Shown one piece after another: positions 28,321 to 36,623 of a stretch of DNA of 64,000 bases. The translations under genes and the position numbers were made by a program. Origin of the DNA: Alteraquisediminimonas sediminicola (lineage in GTDB: Bacteria; Pseudomonadota; Alphaproteobacteria; Sphingomonadales; Sphingomonadaceae); the NCBI RefSeq assembly GCF_019740335.1, contig NZ_JAHXZS010000002.1, positions 186,001 through 250,000 on the forward strand. The letters are read 5' to 3'. Every line of letters begins with the position of its first letter. Position 1 is the stretch's first letter. Below the pieces are notes generated by a model. It was given only the letters and a program-made list of their open reading frames with translations. It was not told the DNA's origin and made no database searches.

Positions 28321-30195
28321 TCAGCCCGCATGTTCCGGCGCAAACAATTCCCGAATGCCGATCAACACCGCCGGATTTTCGATTGTCGGCGGGGTTTCGA
28401 CCTGTTCGCCATTGGCGATCCGGCGCAAGGTGGCGCGCAGGATCTTGCCCGACCGGGTCTTGGGCAGCGCATCGACGATATAGGCCTGTTTCAACGCCGC
28501 GACCGGGCCAAGCTCTGCCCGCACGATCCCGATCAATGCCTGTGCCAGCTTGTCATCCGCCACATAACCCGCCTTGGCGACCGCAAAGGCCATTGGCACC
28601 ATGCCCTTCAGATCATCATCCACGCCGATCACCGCGCATTCGGCAATCGCCGGATGGCTTGCGACGATCTGCTCCATCTGCCCGGTGGACAGGCGATGGC
28701 CCGCGACATTGATGATGTCATCGGTGCGCCCCATGATATGGACAAAGCCGTTCACATCGATGAACCCGGCATCGCCCGTTTCATAATATCCCGGAAAGGT
28801 CTGAAAGGATTTCGCATAGCCCTGCGGGTTGTTCCACAAGGTCGCATAAGCGCCGGGCGCAAGCGGCAATTTGATCGCGACATGGCCGCTATGGCCCGGG
28901 GTGACGTCTTTCCCCTCTTCATCCAGCACCGAAAATGCATAGCCGGGAACCGGGAAACCCGCACTCCCCGCCTGCCGCCTATTATCGTCCAGCCCCAGGC
29001 AAGTCGCGAGCGCAGGCCAGCCGAGTTCTGTCTGCCACCAATGATCGATCACTGGCACATTCAACATATCTTCTGCCCAATGGATCGTATCCGGGTCGGC
29101 GCGTTCCCCCGCAAGGAACAATGCGCGCAGCTTGCCGATCCCGATGTCTTTGATGAATTGCCCGTCCGGATCTTCCTTGCGGATCGCGCGAATGGCGGTC
29201 GGCGCGGTGAAAAACACATCGACATTGTGGCGGGCAATCGTCCGCCAAAACGTCCCGGCATCGGGCGTGCCAACCGGTTTCCCCTCAAACAACAACGTCG
29301 TGCAGCCCGCAATCAACGGCCCGTAAACGATATAGCTATGGCCAACGACCCAGCCCACATCCGATGCCGCCCAGAATGTCTCGCCCGGCTGCATCCCATA
29401 GATATGCTGCATGCTCCATGACAACGCGACGGCATGGCCGCCATTTTCGCGCACCACGCCCTTTGGCGTGCCGGTCGTGCCGGAGGTGTAAAGGATATAG
29501 AGCGGGTCCGTCGCCTTGACCGGCACACAACCGACCGGCTGGGCCTTGGCCCGCAATTCTGCCCAATCGAGATCGCGTCCGGCCTGCATCTCGGCCTCAA
29601 GCTGTGGCCGCTGCAACAGCACGACATGATCGATGCGATGCGTTGCCAGTTCCAGCGCCTGATCGACCAAAGGCTTATAGGGAATCACGCGCTGCCCCTC
29701 GATCCCGCAAGAGGTGGTCAGCAGTAATCGCGGCGCGGCATCGTCGATGCGCTTGGCGAGTTCAGGCGCGGCAAAGCCGCCGAATACCACCGAATGGATC
29801 GCGCCAATCCGCGCGCATGCCAGCATCGCGAACAATGTTTCCGGGACCATCGGCATATAAATCACGACCCGGTCGCCCTTGGCGATGCCAAGCCCCGCCA
29901 TCATGCCCGCGACCAACGCCACCTCATCTCGCAATTGGGCAAAGGTGAAACGGCGCTGTTGATCGGTGACCGGGCTGTCGTAAATCACCGCGACATCATC
30001 GCCGCGCCCATTGGCGACATGGCGATCCACCGCATTATGGCAGGTGTTGATCATGCCATCCGCGAACCAGCCCAAGCCATCGACCCAGCCCTGTGTCGGC
30101 GGCACGTCCCATTCCAGCTTGCTTGCGGCCTCCAGCCAGAAACCGTCGCCGTCCGTCATGCTGCGACGATGGGCTTCGATGTAACGATCAGACAT
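28321..30195 (-). CDS. prpE: Propionyl-CoA synthetase-like acyl-CoA synthetase
   Basis: 624 residues from ATG 30195, 6 nt after AGGAG (an ATG one codon earlier and one at 30270 are alternatives). ANL-superfamily adenylating enzyme: YTSGTTGTPKGV, DVGWVVGHSYIVYGPL, YETGDAGFIDVNGFVHIMGRTDD, and the catalytic Lys in [20 protein letters not shown]. The N-terminal SMTDGDGFW / W...D......W pattern matches PrpE, which activates propionate (and acetate more weakly) to the CoA ester. It follows the MHS transporter but is separated from it by an intrinsic terminator, so it probably has its own promoter. Confidence 0.88.
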   Translation of the reverse strand: MSDRYIEAHRRSMTDGDGFWLEAASKLEWDVPPTQGWVDGLGWFADGMINTCHNAVDRHVANGRGDDVAVIYDSPVTDQQRRFTFAQLRDEVALVAGMMAGLGIAKGDRVVIYMPMVPETLFAMLACARIGAIHSVVFGGFAAPELAKRIDDAAPRLLLTTSCGIEGQRVIPYKPLVDQALELATHRIDHVVLLQRPQLEAEMQAGRDLDWAELRAKAQPVGCVPVKATDPLYILYTSGTTGTPKGVVRENGGHAVALSWSMQHIYGMQPGETFWAASDVGWVVGHSYIVYGPLIAGCTTLLFEGKPVGTPDAGTFWRTIARHNVDVFFTAPTAIRAIRKEDPDGQFIKDIGIGKLRALFLAGERADPDTIHWAEDMLNVPVIDHWWQTELGWPALATCLGLDDNRRQAGSAGFPVPGYAFSVLDEEGKDVTPGHSGHVAIKLPLAPGAYATLWNNPQGYAKSFQTFPGYYETGDAGFIDVNGFVHIMGRTDDIINVAGHRLSTGQMEQIVASHPAIAECAVIGVDDDLKGMVPMAFAVAKAGYVADDKLAQALIGIVRAELGPVAALKQAYIVDALPKTRSGKILRATLRRIANGEQVETPPTIENPAVLIGIRELFAPEHAG

Positions 30196-30344
30196 CATGG
30201 TCTCCTGACTGGCAAGGGCGCTGCTGGACTCCGCAGCGTTCATCTCATCCTTGGCGAAGAAGCGCGTCATTCGCCATTAGACCAAGGTAGAGTGCCGCTG
30301 TCGGTTGAACAACTGCAACATGGCCAAAACGGGCAATAAAGGAC

Positions 30345-30378
30345 AACAAAATGAAAGCGGCGGCATTGCTGCCACCGC
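30345..30378 (-). terminator. Intrinsic terminator after the MHS transporter gene
   Basis: On the minus strand, a 9-bp stem (30357-30365 with 30370-30378, one G-U pair) and a 4-nt GCAA loop are followed by a U-rich tail. It ends the porin-transporter transcript before prpE. Confidence 0.7.
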
Positions 30379-30411
30379 CCCCATTTTTTACCACCCAATG
30401 GGCCGCAAATT

Positions 30412-32082
30412 TTATTGGTCGATATCGCGACGGAATGTTTCCGGCAGGAACAGCAATCCGAGGATCACCGTCGCCCCTGCGATCACGACCGGATACCACA
30501 GGCCGTAATAAATATTCCCGGTCGCCGCGACCATCGCAAAGGCGGTGGTCGGCAGGAACCCACCGAACCAGCCATTACCAATGTGATAAGGCAAGGACAT
30601 CGAGGTGTAACGGATCCGGCTGGGGAACAATTCAACCAGCAGGGCCGCAATCGGGCCGTACACTGCCGTCACCAGCAAGACCAAGGCGAACAGGATTGCC
30701 ACGACCATCGGCTTGTTGATCTGGTCGGGATCGGCCTTGGCAGGATAGCCTGCCTCGCCCAACGCCGCCTTCAACTCATCCTGAAAACCGGTGATCGCTG
30801 CCTTTTTCGCATCGCCCGTCAATGTCGCCACATCCGGTGCGCTCAGCACTTTCTCGCCGACACGAACCTGCGCCACGCTACCCGGCACAGCTTCGATATT
30901 GCCATAAGTGATACCGGTCTTGGCCATATAGGATTTGGCGATATCGCAGCTATTGGTGTCGAACTTGTTCTTGCCCACTGGATCGAACTGGAACGAACAT
31001 TCATCCTGATGCGCGACAATCGAGACTGGCGCGGACAATTGCGCCTTGGCAAGCGCCGGATTGGCGGCAGTGGTCAAGGCAGTGAACAGCGGGAAATAGG
31101 ACAATGCCGCAATCGCGCAACCGGTAAGGATGATCGGCTTGCGGCCAATCTTGTCCGACAGCCAGCCGAAGAACACGAAGAACGGGGTGCCGAGCGCCAG
31201 CGCAATGGCGATCAGGATGTTCGCCGTCGCACCATCGACCTTCATCATCTTTTCAAGGAAGAACAGCGCATAGAATTGGCCGGTGTACCAGACCACAGCC
31301 TGCCCTGCGACTGCGCCGATCAAGGCGATAATGACCCAGCGCAGATTGCCCCATTGACCAAAGGCTTCCGTCAGCGGGGCCTTGGAGGTTTTGCCTTCGT
31401 CCTTCATCTTCTGGAAGACCGGGCTTTCGTTCAACTGCAAGCGGATCCACATCGACACGGCCAAAAGGACGATCGAAATCAGGAACGGCAAACGCCAACC
31501 CCATGCGGCAAAGGCTTCTTCGCCGATGACCAGTCGCGTGCCGATCACGATCAGCAGGGCCGCAAACAGGCCCAAGGTAGCCGTCGTCTGAATCCAGCTG
31601 GTGTACAGCCCGCGCTTATCATTGGGGGCGTGTTCCGCGACATAGGTCGCCGCACCGCCATATTCACCGCCAAGGGCAAGACCCTGGGCCAGTCGCATCA
31701 CGATAAGGATGATCGGCGCCGCCACGCCAATTGACGCATAAGACGGCAACAGACCGACCGCGAAGGTCGACAGACCCATGATCCCCATGGTGACGAGGAA
31801 GGTGTTCTTGCGCCCGACCAGATCGCCGATGCGCCCGAATACCAATGCACCAAATGGTCGCACTGCAAAGCCTGCGGCAAAGGCCGCGAGGGCGAAAATA
31901 AACCCGGTCGTCTCATTCACGCCCGAGAAAAACTGCGCCGAAATATAGGTGGCCAGCAACCCGTAAAGATAGAAATCATACCATTCGAACACTGTGCCAA
32001 GCGACGACGCGGCGATAACCAGCTTTTCATTCTGGTTGGCCGTGTGGTGCTTAGGCAGGCTGTCATTCAGCACTGTAGCCAT
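30412..32082 (-). CDS. MHS-family (MFS) transporter, proposed short-chain carboxylate carrier
   Basis: 556 residues, about 100-120 longer than ordinary MHS members. The TM core is clear: TVFEWYDFYLYG, RPFGALVFGRIGDLVGRKNT, QGLALGGEYGGAATYVAEHAP, SDKIGRKPI. A hydrophilic insert of about 115 residues (340-457) interrupts the C-terminal half and carries two Cys (361 and 379) that could pair. It is predicted to sit outside the membrane. The ATG has AGGAGAGG upstream, and the porin gene precedes by 23 nt, so the two form an operon. Flanking prpE and acs suggest acetate, propionate or similar acids as cargo. That is inference from context. Confidence 0.87.
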   Translation of the reverse strand: MATVLNDSLPKHHTANQNEKLVIAASSLGTVFEWYDFYLYGLLATYISAQFFSGVNETTGFIFALAAFAAGFAVRPFGALVFGRIGDLVGRKNTFLVTMGIMGLSTFAVGLLPSYASIGVAAPIILIVMRLAQGLALGGEYGGAATYVAEHAPNDKRGLYTSWIQTTATLGLFAALLIVIGTRLVIGEEAFAAWGWRLPFLISIVLLAVSMWIRLQLNESPVFQKMKDEGKTSKAPLTEAFGQWGNLRWVIIALIGAVAGQAVVWYTGQFYALFFLEKMMKVDGATANILIAIALALGTPFFVFFGWLSDKIGRKPIILTGCAIAALSYFPLFTALTTAANPALAKAQLSAPVSIVAHQDECSFQFDPVGKNKFDTNSCDIAKSYMAKTGITYGNIEAVPGSVAQVRVGEKVLSAPDVATLTGDAKKAAITGFQDELKAALGEAGYPAKADPDQINKPMVVAILFALVLLVTAVYGPIAALLVELFPSRIRYTSMSLPYHIGNGWFGGFLPTTAFAMVAATGNIYYGLWYPVVIAGATVILGLLFLPETFRRDIDQ

Positions 32083-32105
32083 TGAACCTCTCCTATTTGT
32101 GTATG

Positions 32106-33545
32106 TTAGAAACTGTATTTCGCAACGAATTCGAGGCGATCGAACTGCCCCGTCAACCCATTCACCACTTCACGTTCGCCGTGACGATATTCGCCGCCTA
32201 CGTCGAAACCCTTGGCAGGTGACCAGAACAAATTGCCGGCCACGCTCCATGACTTGAGATTGGCAAGGCCGGGGATCAAAATACCGTTCGGATAATCCGC
32301 CTTTTGATAGCCCGCCATGAAGGTCGAGCGCACAACCTTGGTCCAACCAAGCCGCACCGCCGCTAGACCCGCGAAATTCTTCACGGTTTCCAACCGGCCC
32401 GTGGCCGCACTCGCCAGCACTGCATCCGGCGCAAAATTGAGGCCCAGATAACGGCCAATGCCATCGCCATAGGTCGCCATGAACCGGAAATCATGCTGCT
32501 TATTCGCGCCGAACGGAATCTTGCCCGCCGCGCTGATACCCCAGCCGGTGGCATTATCGCCGATCACCTTGCTGCCAACCGTATTATCAACCGACAATTG
32601 CCGGACGATCCCTGCCAGCGACAATTCGCCAAAGCTCCCCGCATAGTTCAACCGCGCGGTCACATCCGGCATGCGATCATCGTCATTTTCAATCATTGTC
32701 GGCGAACCGGTCGTCACCGATGCGGTTTCCGGACTTTCGAGTGAAACTGTCAGCGTCGCCTGCTTGCTCAACGGGAAGGCATAGCGCACCTGCGCCTGAC
32801 GCACGAACACCGTGCCTTCGGTCGGGCCGACGAAATCCGTCGATTCAGGCAAGGCCGCGACATATTGGAAGTTCGACCATTCCTGCCCGACCAGCAATCG
32901 ATCATAAGTGAAAAAGCCGCGACGCAAGGCGAAATTATAGCCATTGGTCGTGCGCTGGCTGCCCTGTGTGCCGGATGCCGTCTGGAAATCGAATTCGAGA
33001 TGGCCCTTCAGCATTTTCTTGCCAACCGGTGTCGCTGTCGTCAGCCAGAAGCGGCTCTGCTTGGCGATGCCGGTAAAATCATTGCCTTCGCGGACCCCGC
33101 CGACCGGCACCTGCCCCGGCACGTAGAAATCCTTGATCAACGAACCCGTCGCCGCATCGCCATCGCTATAGCGGCTGAAGCTCGCATTCGCCTTGATAAA
33201 GCCATTGATCTTGATCGTGGTCCCGCCCACGTTGAACCCTTCAAGCGGGGCAGTCGGCTTGGCTTCCAGCGCCGCCACCTTCTGTCCAGCCTGTACTGAC
33301 GCGTCGGCAGCGGCAGTCGCCTTGGCGGCGGTTGCTTCTTGTTCTGCCCGCAACTGCAACACTTCATTGTTCATGTTGGAATAGGCGGCTTCCAGTTTTT
33401 CCAGCCGGCTCTCCAACTCTGCCTCGCGCGCCGTCTGTGGCGCAGCGAACGCAGGCGCAGTGGCGATCAGCATCGCACTTGTGGCAATACCCGCCAGATA
33501 TTTGTGCCTTGAACCGTATTTGGTCCGTAAACTCTGTCTATCCAT
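32106..33545 (-). CDS. DcaP-like trimeric outer-membrane porin
   Basis: 479 residues. The signal peptide is about 1-34 (ending APAFA). A coiled coil follows (about 38-95: REAELESRLEKLEAAYSNMNNEV...), then KINGFIKANASFSRYSDGD and a beta-barrel ending in a terminal Phe (RLEFVAKYSF). This coiled coil plus barrel plan is that of DcaP porins, which pass dicarboxylic and other small acids. It is first in an operon with the MHS transporter, together covering both membranes. The divergent acs shares the 203-nt control region. The start has AGGAGAGGG upstream. Confidence 0.85.
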   Translation of the reverse strand: MDRQSLRTKYGSRHKYLAGIATSAMLIATAPAFAAPQTAREAELESRLEKLEAAYSNMNNEVLQLRAEQEATAAKATAAADASVQAGQKVAALEAKPTAPLEGFNVGGTTIKINGFIKANASFSRYSDGDAATGSLIKDFYVPGQVPVGGVREGNDFTGIAKQSRFWLTTATPVGKKMLKGHLEFDFQTASGTQGSQRTTNGYNFALRRGFFTYDRLLVGQEWSNFQYVAALPESTDFVGPTEGTVFVRQAQVRYAFPLSKQATLTVSLESPETASVTTGSPTMIENDDDRMPDVTARLNYAGSFGELSLAGIVRQLSVDNTVGSKVIGDNATGWGISAAGKIPFGANKQHDFRFMATYGDGIGRYLGLNFAPDAVLASAATGRLETVKNFAGLAAVRLGWTKVVRSTFMAGYQKADYPNGILIPGLANLKSWSVAGNLFWSPAKGFDVGGEYRHGEREVVNGLTGQFDRLEFVAKYSF

Positions 33546-33660
33546 ATCCCTCTCCTGACGCTGACTGGTGACGCTTGGACTATTGACGCCGGTTCCGCTC
33601 TTCGGAATCTCTGCGCCGCCAATCTCGCTTATCTGCGCTGTAGGAGGTCATGGCATAGCG

Positions 33661-33695
33661 CGACCTTGGTCGAAGGCATGTTAGACCTTGGTCGA
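33661..33695. promoter_or_regulatory. Two identical near-palindromic sites in the acs/porin control region
   Basis: The 12-mer GACCTTGGTCGA occurs at 33662-33673 and 33684-33695, exactly 22 bp apart (two helical turns). Each is an inverted repeat GACC-TT-GGTC. They lie 54-87 nt upstream of the acs ATG and are good candidates for a dimeric activator such as the LuxR-type regulator encoded downstream of acs. Confidence 0.6.
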
Positions 33696-33748
33696 GGGTG
33701 TCGGCGCTGGCGCTGCGTATTAATATGGAAAACAAAGAGGAGAGCTAA

Positions 33749-35695
33749 ATGTCGGAACATATCTTTCCGGTGCCTGAAGCCATCAGCGCTACCGCCCATG
33801 TCAACGCCGCCAAATATGATGCGATGCGGATGGAGGTGTCCCAGAACCCTGATATATTCTGGCAGCGCGAGGCGCAGCGTCTCGACTGGATCACGCCCTT
33901 CACCACCACCAATCGCAGCAGCTTTGATGAGGCGGATTTCGGCATTCGCTGGTTCGAGGATGGCCAGTTGAACGTGGCGGCCAATTGCATCGACCGACAT
34001 CTCGTCGAACGTGGCGATCAGGTCGCGATCATCTGGGAAGGCGACAGCCCGCATGATCAGCGCATCATCACTTATGCCGAATTGCATGAGGAAGTCTGCC
34101 GCTTCGCCAATGTGCTGAAGGCCAATAATGTGGTCAAGGGCGACCGCATCACGCTCTATCTGCCGATGATCCCGGAGGCCGCCTTTGCCATGCTCGCCTG
34201 CGCCCGGATCGGCGCGGTCCATTCCGTGGTTTTCGGCGGATTTTCGCCTGACAGCCTCGCCAGCCGCATCCGCGATTGCGATTCCAAGCTGATCATCACT
34301 GCCGATGAGGGCCTGCGCGGCGGCAAGAAAGTCGTGCTCAAGACCAATGTCGATGAGGCGCTCAATCACGGCTGCCCCTCGGTGGAAACCGTGCTGGTCG
34401 TCTGCCGCACCGGCGGACCGGTCAACATGGTGGAAGGCCGCGACCGCTGGTATGAATCGGAACGCGCGCTTGTCACCGCCGATTGCGAGGCTGTGGCGAT
34501 GGGCGCGGAAGACCCGCTGTTCATCCTGTACACGTCCGGATCGACCGGCACACCAAAGGGCGTGCTGCACACGACCGGCGGCTATCTCTTATGGGCGGCG
34601 ATGACGCACCAATTGGTGTTCGATTACAAGCCGGGCGATGTCTATTGGTGCACCGCCGATATCGGCTGGGTCACCGGCCATAGCTATGTGCTCTACGGCC
34701 CGCTGGCGAATGGCGCGACGACCCTGATGTTCGAAGGCGTGCCCAATTACCCGGATTTCAGCCGGTTCTGGCAGGTCATCGACAAATGGAAGGTCAACAT
34801 CTTCTATACCGCACCGACCGCGCTGCGCTCGTTGATGCGTGAAGGCGATAGCTATGTCACCGCCACCTCGCGCCAATCTCTGCGTATTCTTGGCAGTGTC
34901 GGCGAACCGATCAATCCGGAGGCCTGGGAATGGTATCATCGCGTTGTCGGCGACAGCCGCTGCCCGGTGGTCGATACATGGTGGCAGACAGAAACCGGCG
35001 GCATCATGATAGCCCCCTTGCCGGGTGCAACCGATCTCAAGCCCGGCTCTGCGACCAAGCCCTTTTTCGGGGTGGAGCCGGTGCTGGTCGATGCTGAGGG
35101 GCAATTGCTGGAAGGGGCGACCGAAGGCAATCTCTGCATCACCCAAAGCTGGCCCGGCCAGATGCGAACCGTGTACGGCGATCATGCGCGGTTCTTTCAG
35201 ACCTATTTCAGCACCTATCCGGGGAAATATTTCACCGGCGATGGCTGCCGCCGCGATGCGGATGGCTATTATTGGATCACCGGGCGGGTCGATGATGTCA
35301 TCAACGTGTCCGGCCACCGCATGGGCACGGCAGAGGTCGAAAGCGCGCTTGTCGCCCATCCCAAGGTCGCCGAGGCCGCCGTCGTCGGCATGCCGCACGA
35401 CATCAAGGGTCAGGGCATCTACGCTTATGTCACGCTCAATGCGGGTGTGCCCGAATCGGATGCGCTGCGTAAGGAGCTGATCCAATGGGTCCGCCATGAA
35501 ATCGGCCCGATTGCGACGCCCGATGTGATCCAGTTCGCCCCCGGCCTGCCCAAGACCCGGTCGGGCAAGATCATGCGCCGGATTCTGCGCAAGATCGCGG
35601 AAGGCGATGTGTCGTCGCTGGGCGATACGTCCACCCTCGCCGACCCCTCGGTGGTCGATAAATTGGTGGCTGACTCAAGGCTTGTATCTGCCTGA
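33749..35695 (+). CDS. acs: Acetyl-CoA synthetase
   Basis: 648 residues, full length. Adenylating motifs: [40 protein letters not shown] (acetate pocket), [31 protein letters not shown], and the acetylatable catalytic Lys in [11 protein letters not shown]. It converts acetate, ATP and CoA to acetyl-CoA. The ATG has GAGGAG about 6 nt upstream. A two-site operator-like region precedes it. The response-regulator gene follows 41 nt downstream, as in acs loci under CrbS/CrbR-type control. Confidence 0.96.
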   Translation: MSEHIFPVPEAISATAHVNAAKYDAMRMEVSQNPDIFWQREAQRLDWITPFTTTNRSSFDEADFGIRWFEDGQLNVAANCIDRHLVERGDQVAIIWEGDSPHDQRIITYAELHEEVCRFANVLKANNVVKGDRITLYLPMIPEAAFAMLACARIGAVHSVVFGGFSPDSLASRIRDCDSKLIITADEGLRGGKKVVLKTNVDEALNHGCPSVETVLVVCRTGGPVNMVEGRDRWYESERALVTADCEAVAMGAEDPLFILYTSGSTGTPKGVLHTTGGYLLWAAMTHQLVFDYKPGDVYWCTADIGWVTGHSYVLYGPLANGATTLMFEGVPNYPDFSRFWQVIDKWKVNIFYTAPTALRSLMREGDSYVTATSRQSLRILGSVGEPINPEAWEWYHRVVGDSRCPVVDTWWQTETGGIMIAPLPGATDLKPGSATKPFFGVEPVLVDAEGQLLEGATEGNLCITQSWPGQMRTVYGDHARFFQTYFSTYPGKYFTGDGCRRDADGYYWITGRVDDVINVSGHRMGTAEVESALVAHPKVAEAAVVGMPHDIKGQGIYAYVTLNAGVPESDALRKELIQWVRHEIGPIATPDVIQFAPGLPKTRSGKIMRRILRKIAEGDVSSLGDTSTLADPSVVDKLVADSRLVSA

Positions 35696-35697
35696 TC

Positions 35698-35720
35698 TTT
35701 GGTCCTAAACAAGGATCAAA
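35698..35720 (+). other. Hairpin between acs and the response regulator
   Basis: A 9-bp stem (35698-35706 with 35712-35720, one G-U pair) and a 5-nt loop lie 2 nt after the acs stop. There is no U-run. The 3' arm carries AAGGA, the likely ribosome site of the six-codon leader below, so folding could limit translation of the regulator. Confidence 0.4.
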
Positions 35721-35740
35721 TGAACAAGCGAAACACGTGA
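35720..35740 (+). CDS. Six-codon leader (minicistron) overlapping the regulator start
   Basis: ATG 35720 encodes Met-Asn-Lys-Arg-Asn-Thr and stops at TGA 35738-35740, overlapping the GTG start of the regulator (GTGA). AAGGA is 4-5 nt upstream of this ATG, whereas the regulator GTG has no site of its own. Translational coupling is the likely role. Confidence 0.35.
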   Translation: MNKRNT

Positions 35741-36378
35741 CCGGGCCGGGAGGGGCCATATTGATTGCCGATGACCATCCCCTGTTTCGACAGGCGATGG
35801 CCATGGCAGTCACGCATGTGTGCCCCGACTGCCGGGTAATCGAGGCGTCAACGCTGGATGTCGCGACCAAAATGGCGGGCGCGACCAGTGATTTGATCCT
35901 GATCCTCCTGGACCTCAAAATGCCGGGCGCGACCGGATTTTCCGGAGTCGCATTGATCCATGCCGAACGCCCGTCCGTGCCGATTCTCGTCGTCTCCAGC
36001 GCCGATGCGGAAATCGCCGCGCAAGAGGCCCGGCGTTTCGGCGCGGTCGGCTTTATCGGTAAAGACCAGCCATTGGAGGCCATCGAAGCCGCGATCAGTG
36101 CCGCCCTTGCGGGCGAACGCCCTGCGGCACCCATCACAATCGAGGCCGAACCGGTCGATGACATGGCGGAAAAGGTCGCGTCACTGACGCCGACCCAATT
36201 GCGGGTGCTACTCGGCGTGCTCGATGGCCGGTTGAACAAGCAGATCGCCTTCGACCTCAACGTCACCGAAGCCACGGTCAAGGCGCATATGACGGCGGTC
36301 TTGGGCAAGCTCGGCGTCCAGAACCGGACACAGGCCGCGCTTGCTGCCCGTGCGCTCGGCATCGGAATGCAGCATTAA
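35737..36378 (+). CDS. LuxR-family response regulator, CrbR/ErdR-like
   Basis: 213 residues from GTG 35737. The receiver domain is about 7-125 (acidic pair in LIADDHP, phospho-acceptor Asp59 in LLDLKMPG, Lys in FIGKDQ). The LuxR/NarL helix-turn-helix is about 148-205 (LTPTQLRVLLGVLDGRLNKQIAFDLNVTEATVKAHMTAVLGKLGV). It sits directly after acs and convergent with an SLC5-domain hybrid kinase. That matches the CrbS/CrbR (MxtR/ErdR) two-component system, known to activate acs in Vibrio and Pseudomonas. The partner kinase and the acs promoter sites are therefore the expected input and output. This is by analogy, not proven here. Confidence 0.88.
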   Translation: MTGPGGAILIADDHPLFRQAMAMAVTHVCPDCRVIEASTLDVATKMAGATSDLILILLDLKMPGATGFSGVALIHAERPSVPILVVSSADAEIAAQEARRFGAVGFIGKDQPLEAIEAAISAALAGERPAAPITIEAEPVDDMAEKVASLTPTQLRVLLGVLDGRLNKQIAFDLNVTEATVKAHMTAVLGKLGVQNRTQAALAARALGIGMQH

Positions 36379-36407
36379 AGCTTAGGTTGCCCCCCCGTAC
36401 CCCCACA

Positions 36408-36515
36408 CTCGTCATTCCCGCGCAGGCGGGAATCCATAAGCACCACCGAATCGAAGGGCATGTGCTCCTTATAGGTCCGTCTTGTCTGGATTCCCGCCTG
36501 CGCGGGAATGACGAG
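36408..36515. repeat. REP-like doublet: perfect 29-bp inverted repeat
   Basis: Arms 36408-36436 and 36487-36515 are perfect inverse copies separated by 50 bp. Each arm is itself a hairpin with stem ATTCCCGC/GCGGGAAT and a GCAG loop. It lies between the convergent regulator and kinase genes. It resembles BIME/REP-type extragenic palindromes and probably also ends transcripts. No target-site duplication is visible. A degraded single copy occurs near 42192. Confidence 0.75.
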
Positions 36516-36623
36516 GGTGGAGAGACAAATGACAAGGGGGGCCGAAACCGCAAGAGGCCACAACTGAAGCGGCAAGAGAAGGCGCGACAATAACAGCCCC
36601 TATGATGCGGCTATGACTCAGAC

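Noticed and set aside
30415-31734. 439-codon plus-strand frame
   Set aside because: Antisense shadow of the MHS transporter, no motif.
36408-36515. Miniature transposable element (MITE)
   Set aside because: Terminal inverted repeats fit, but there is no target-site duplication at the flanks and each arm is itself a REP-type hairpin.
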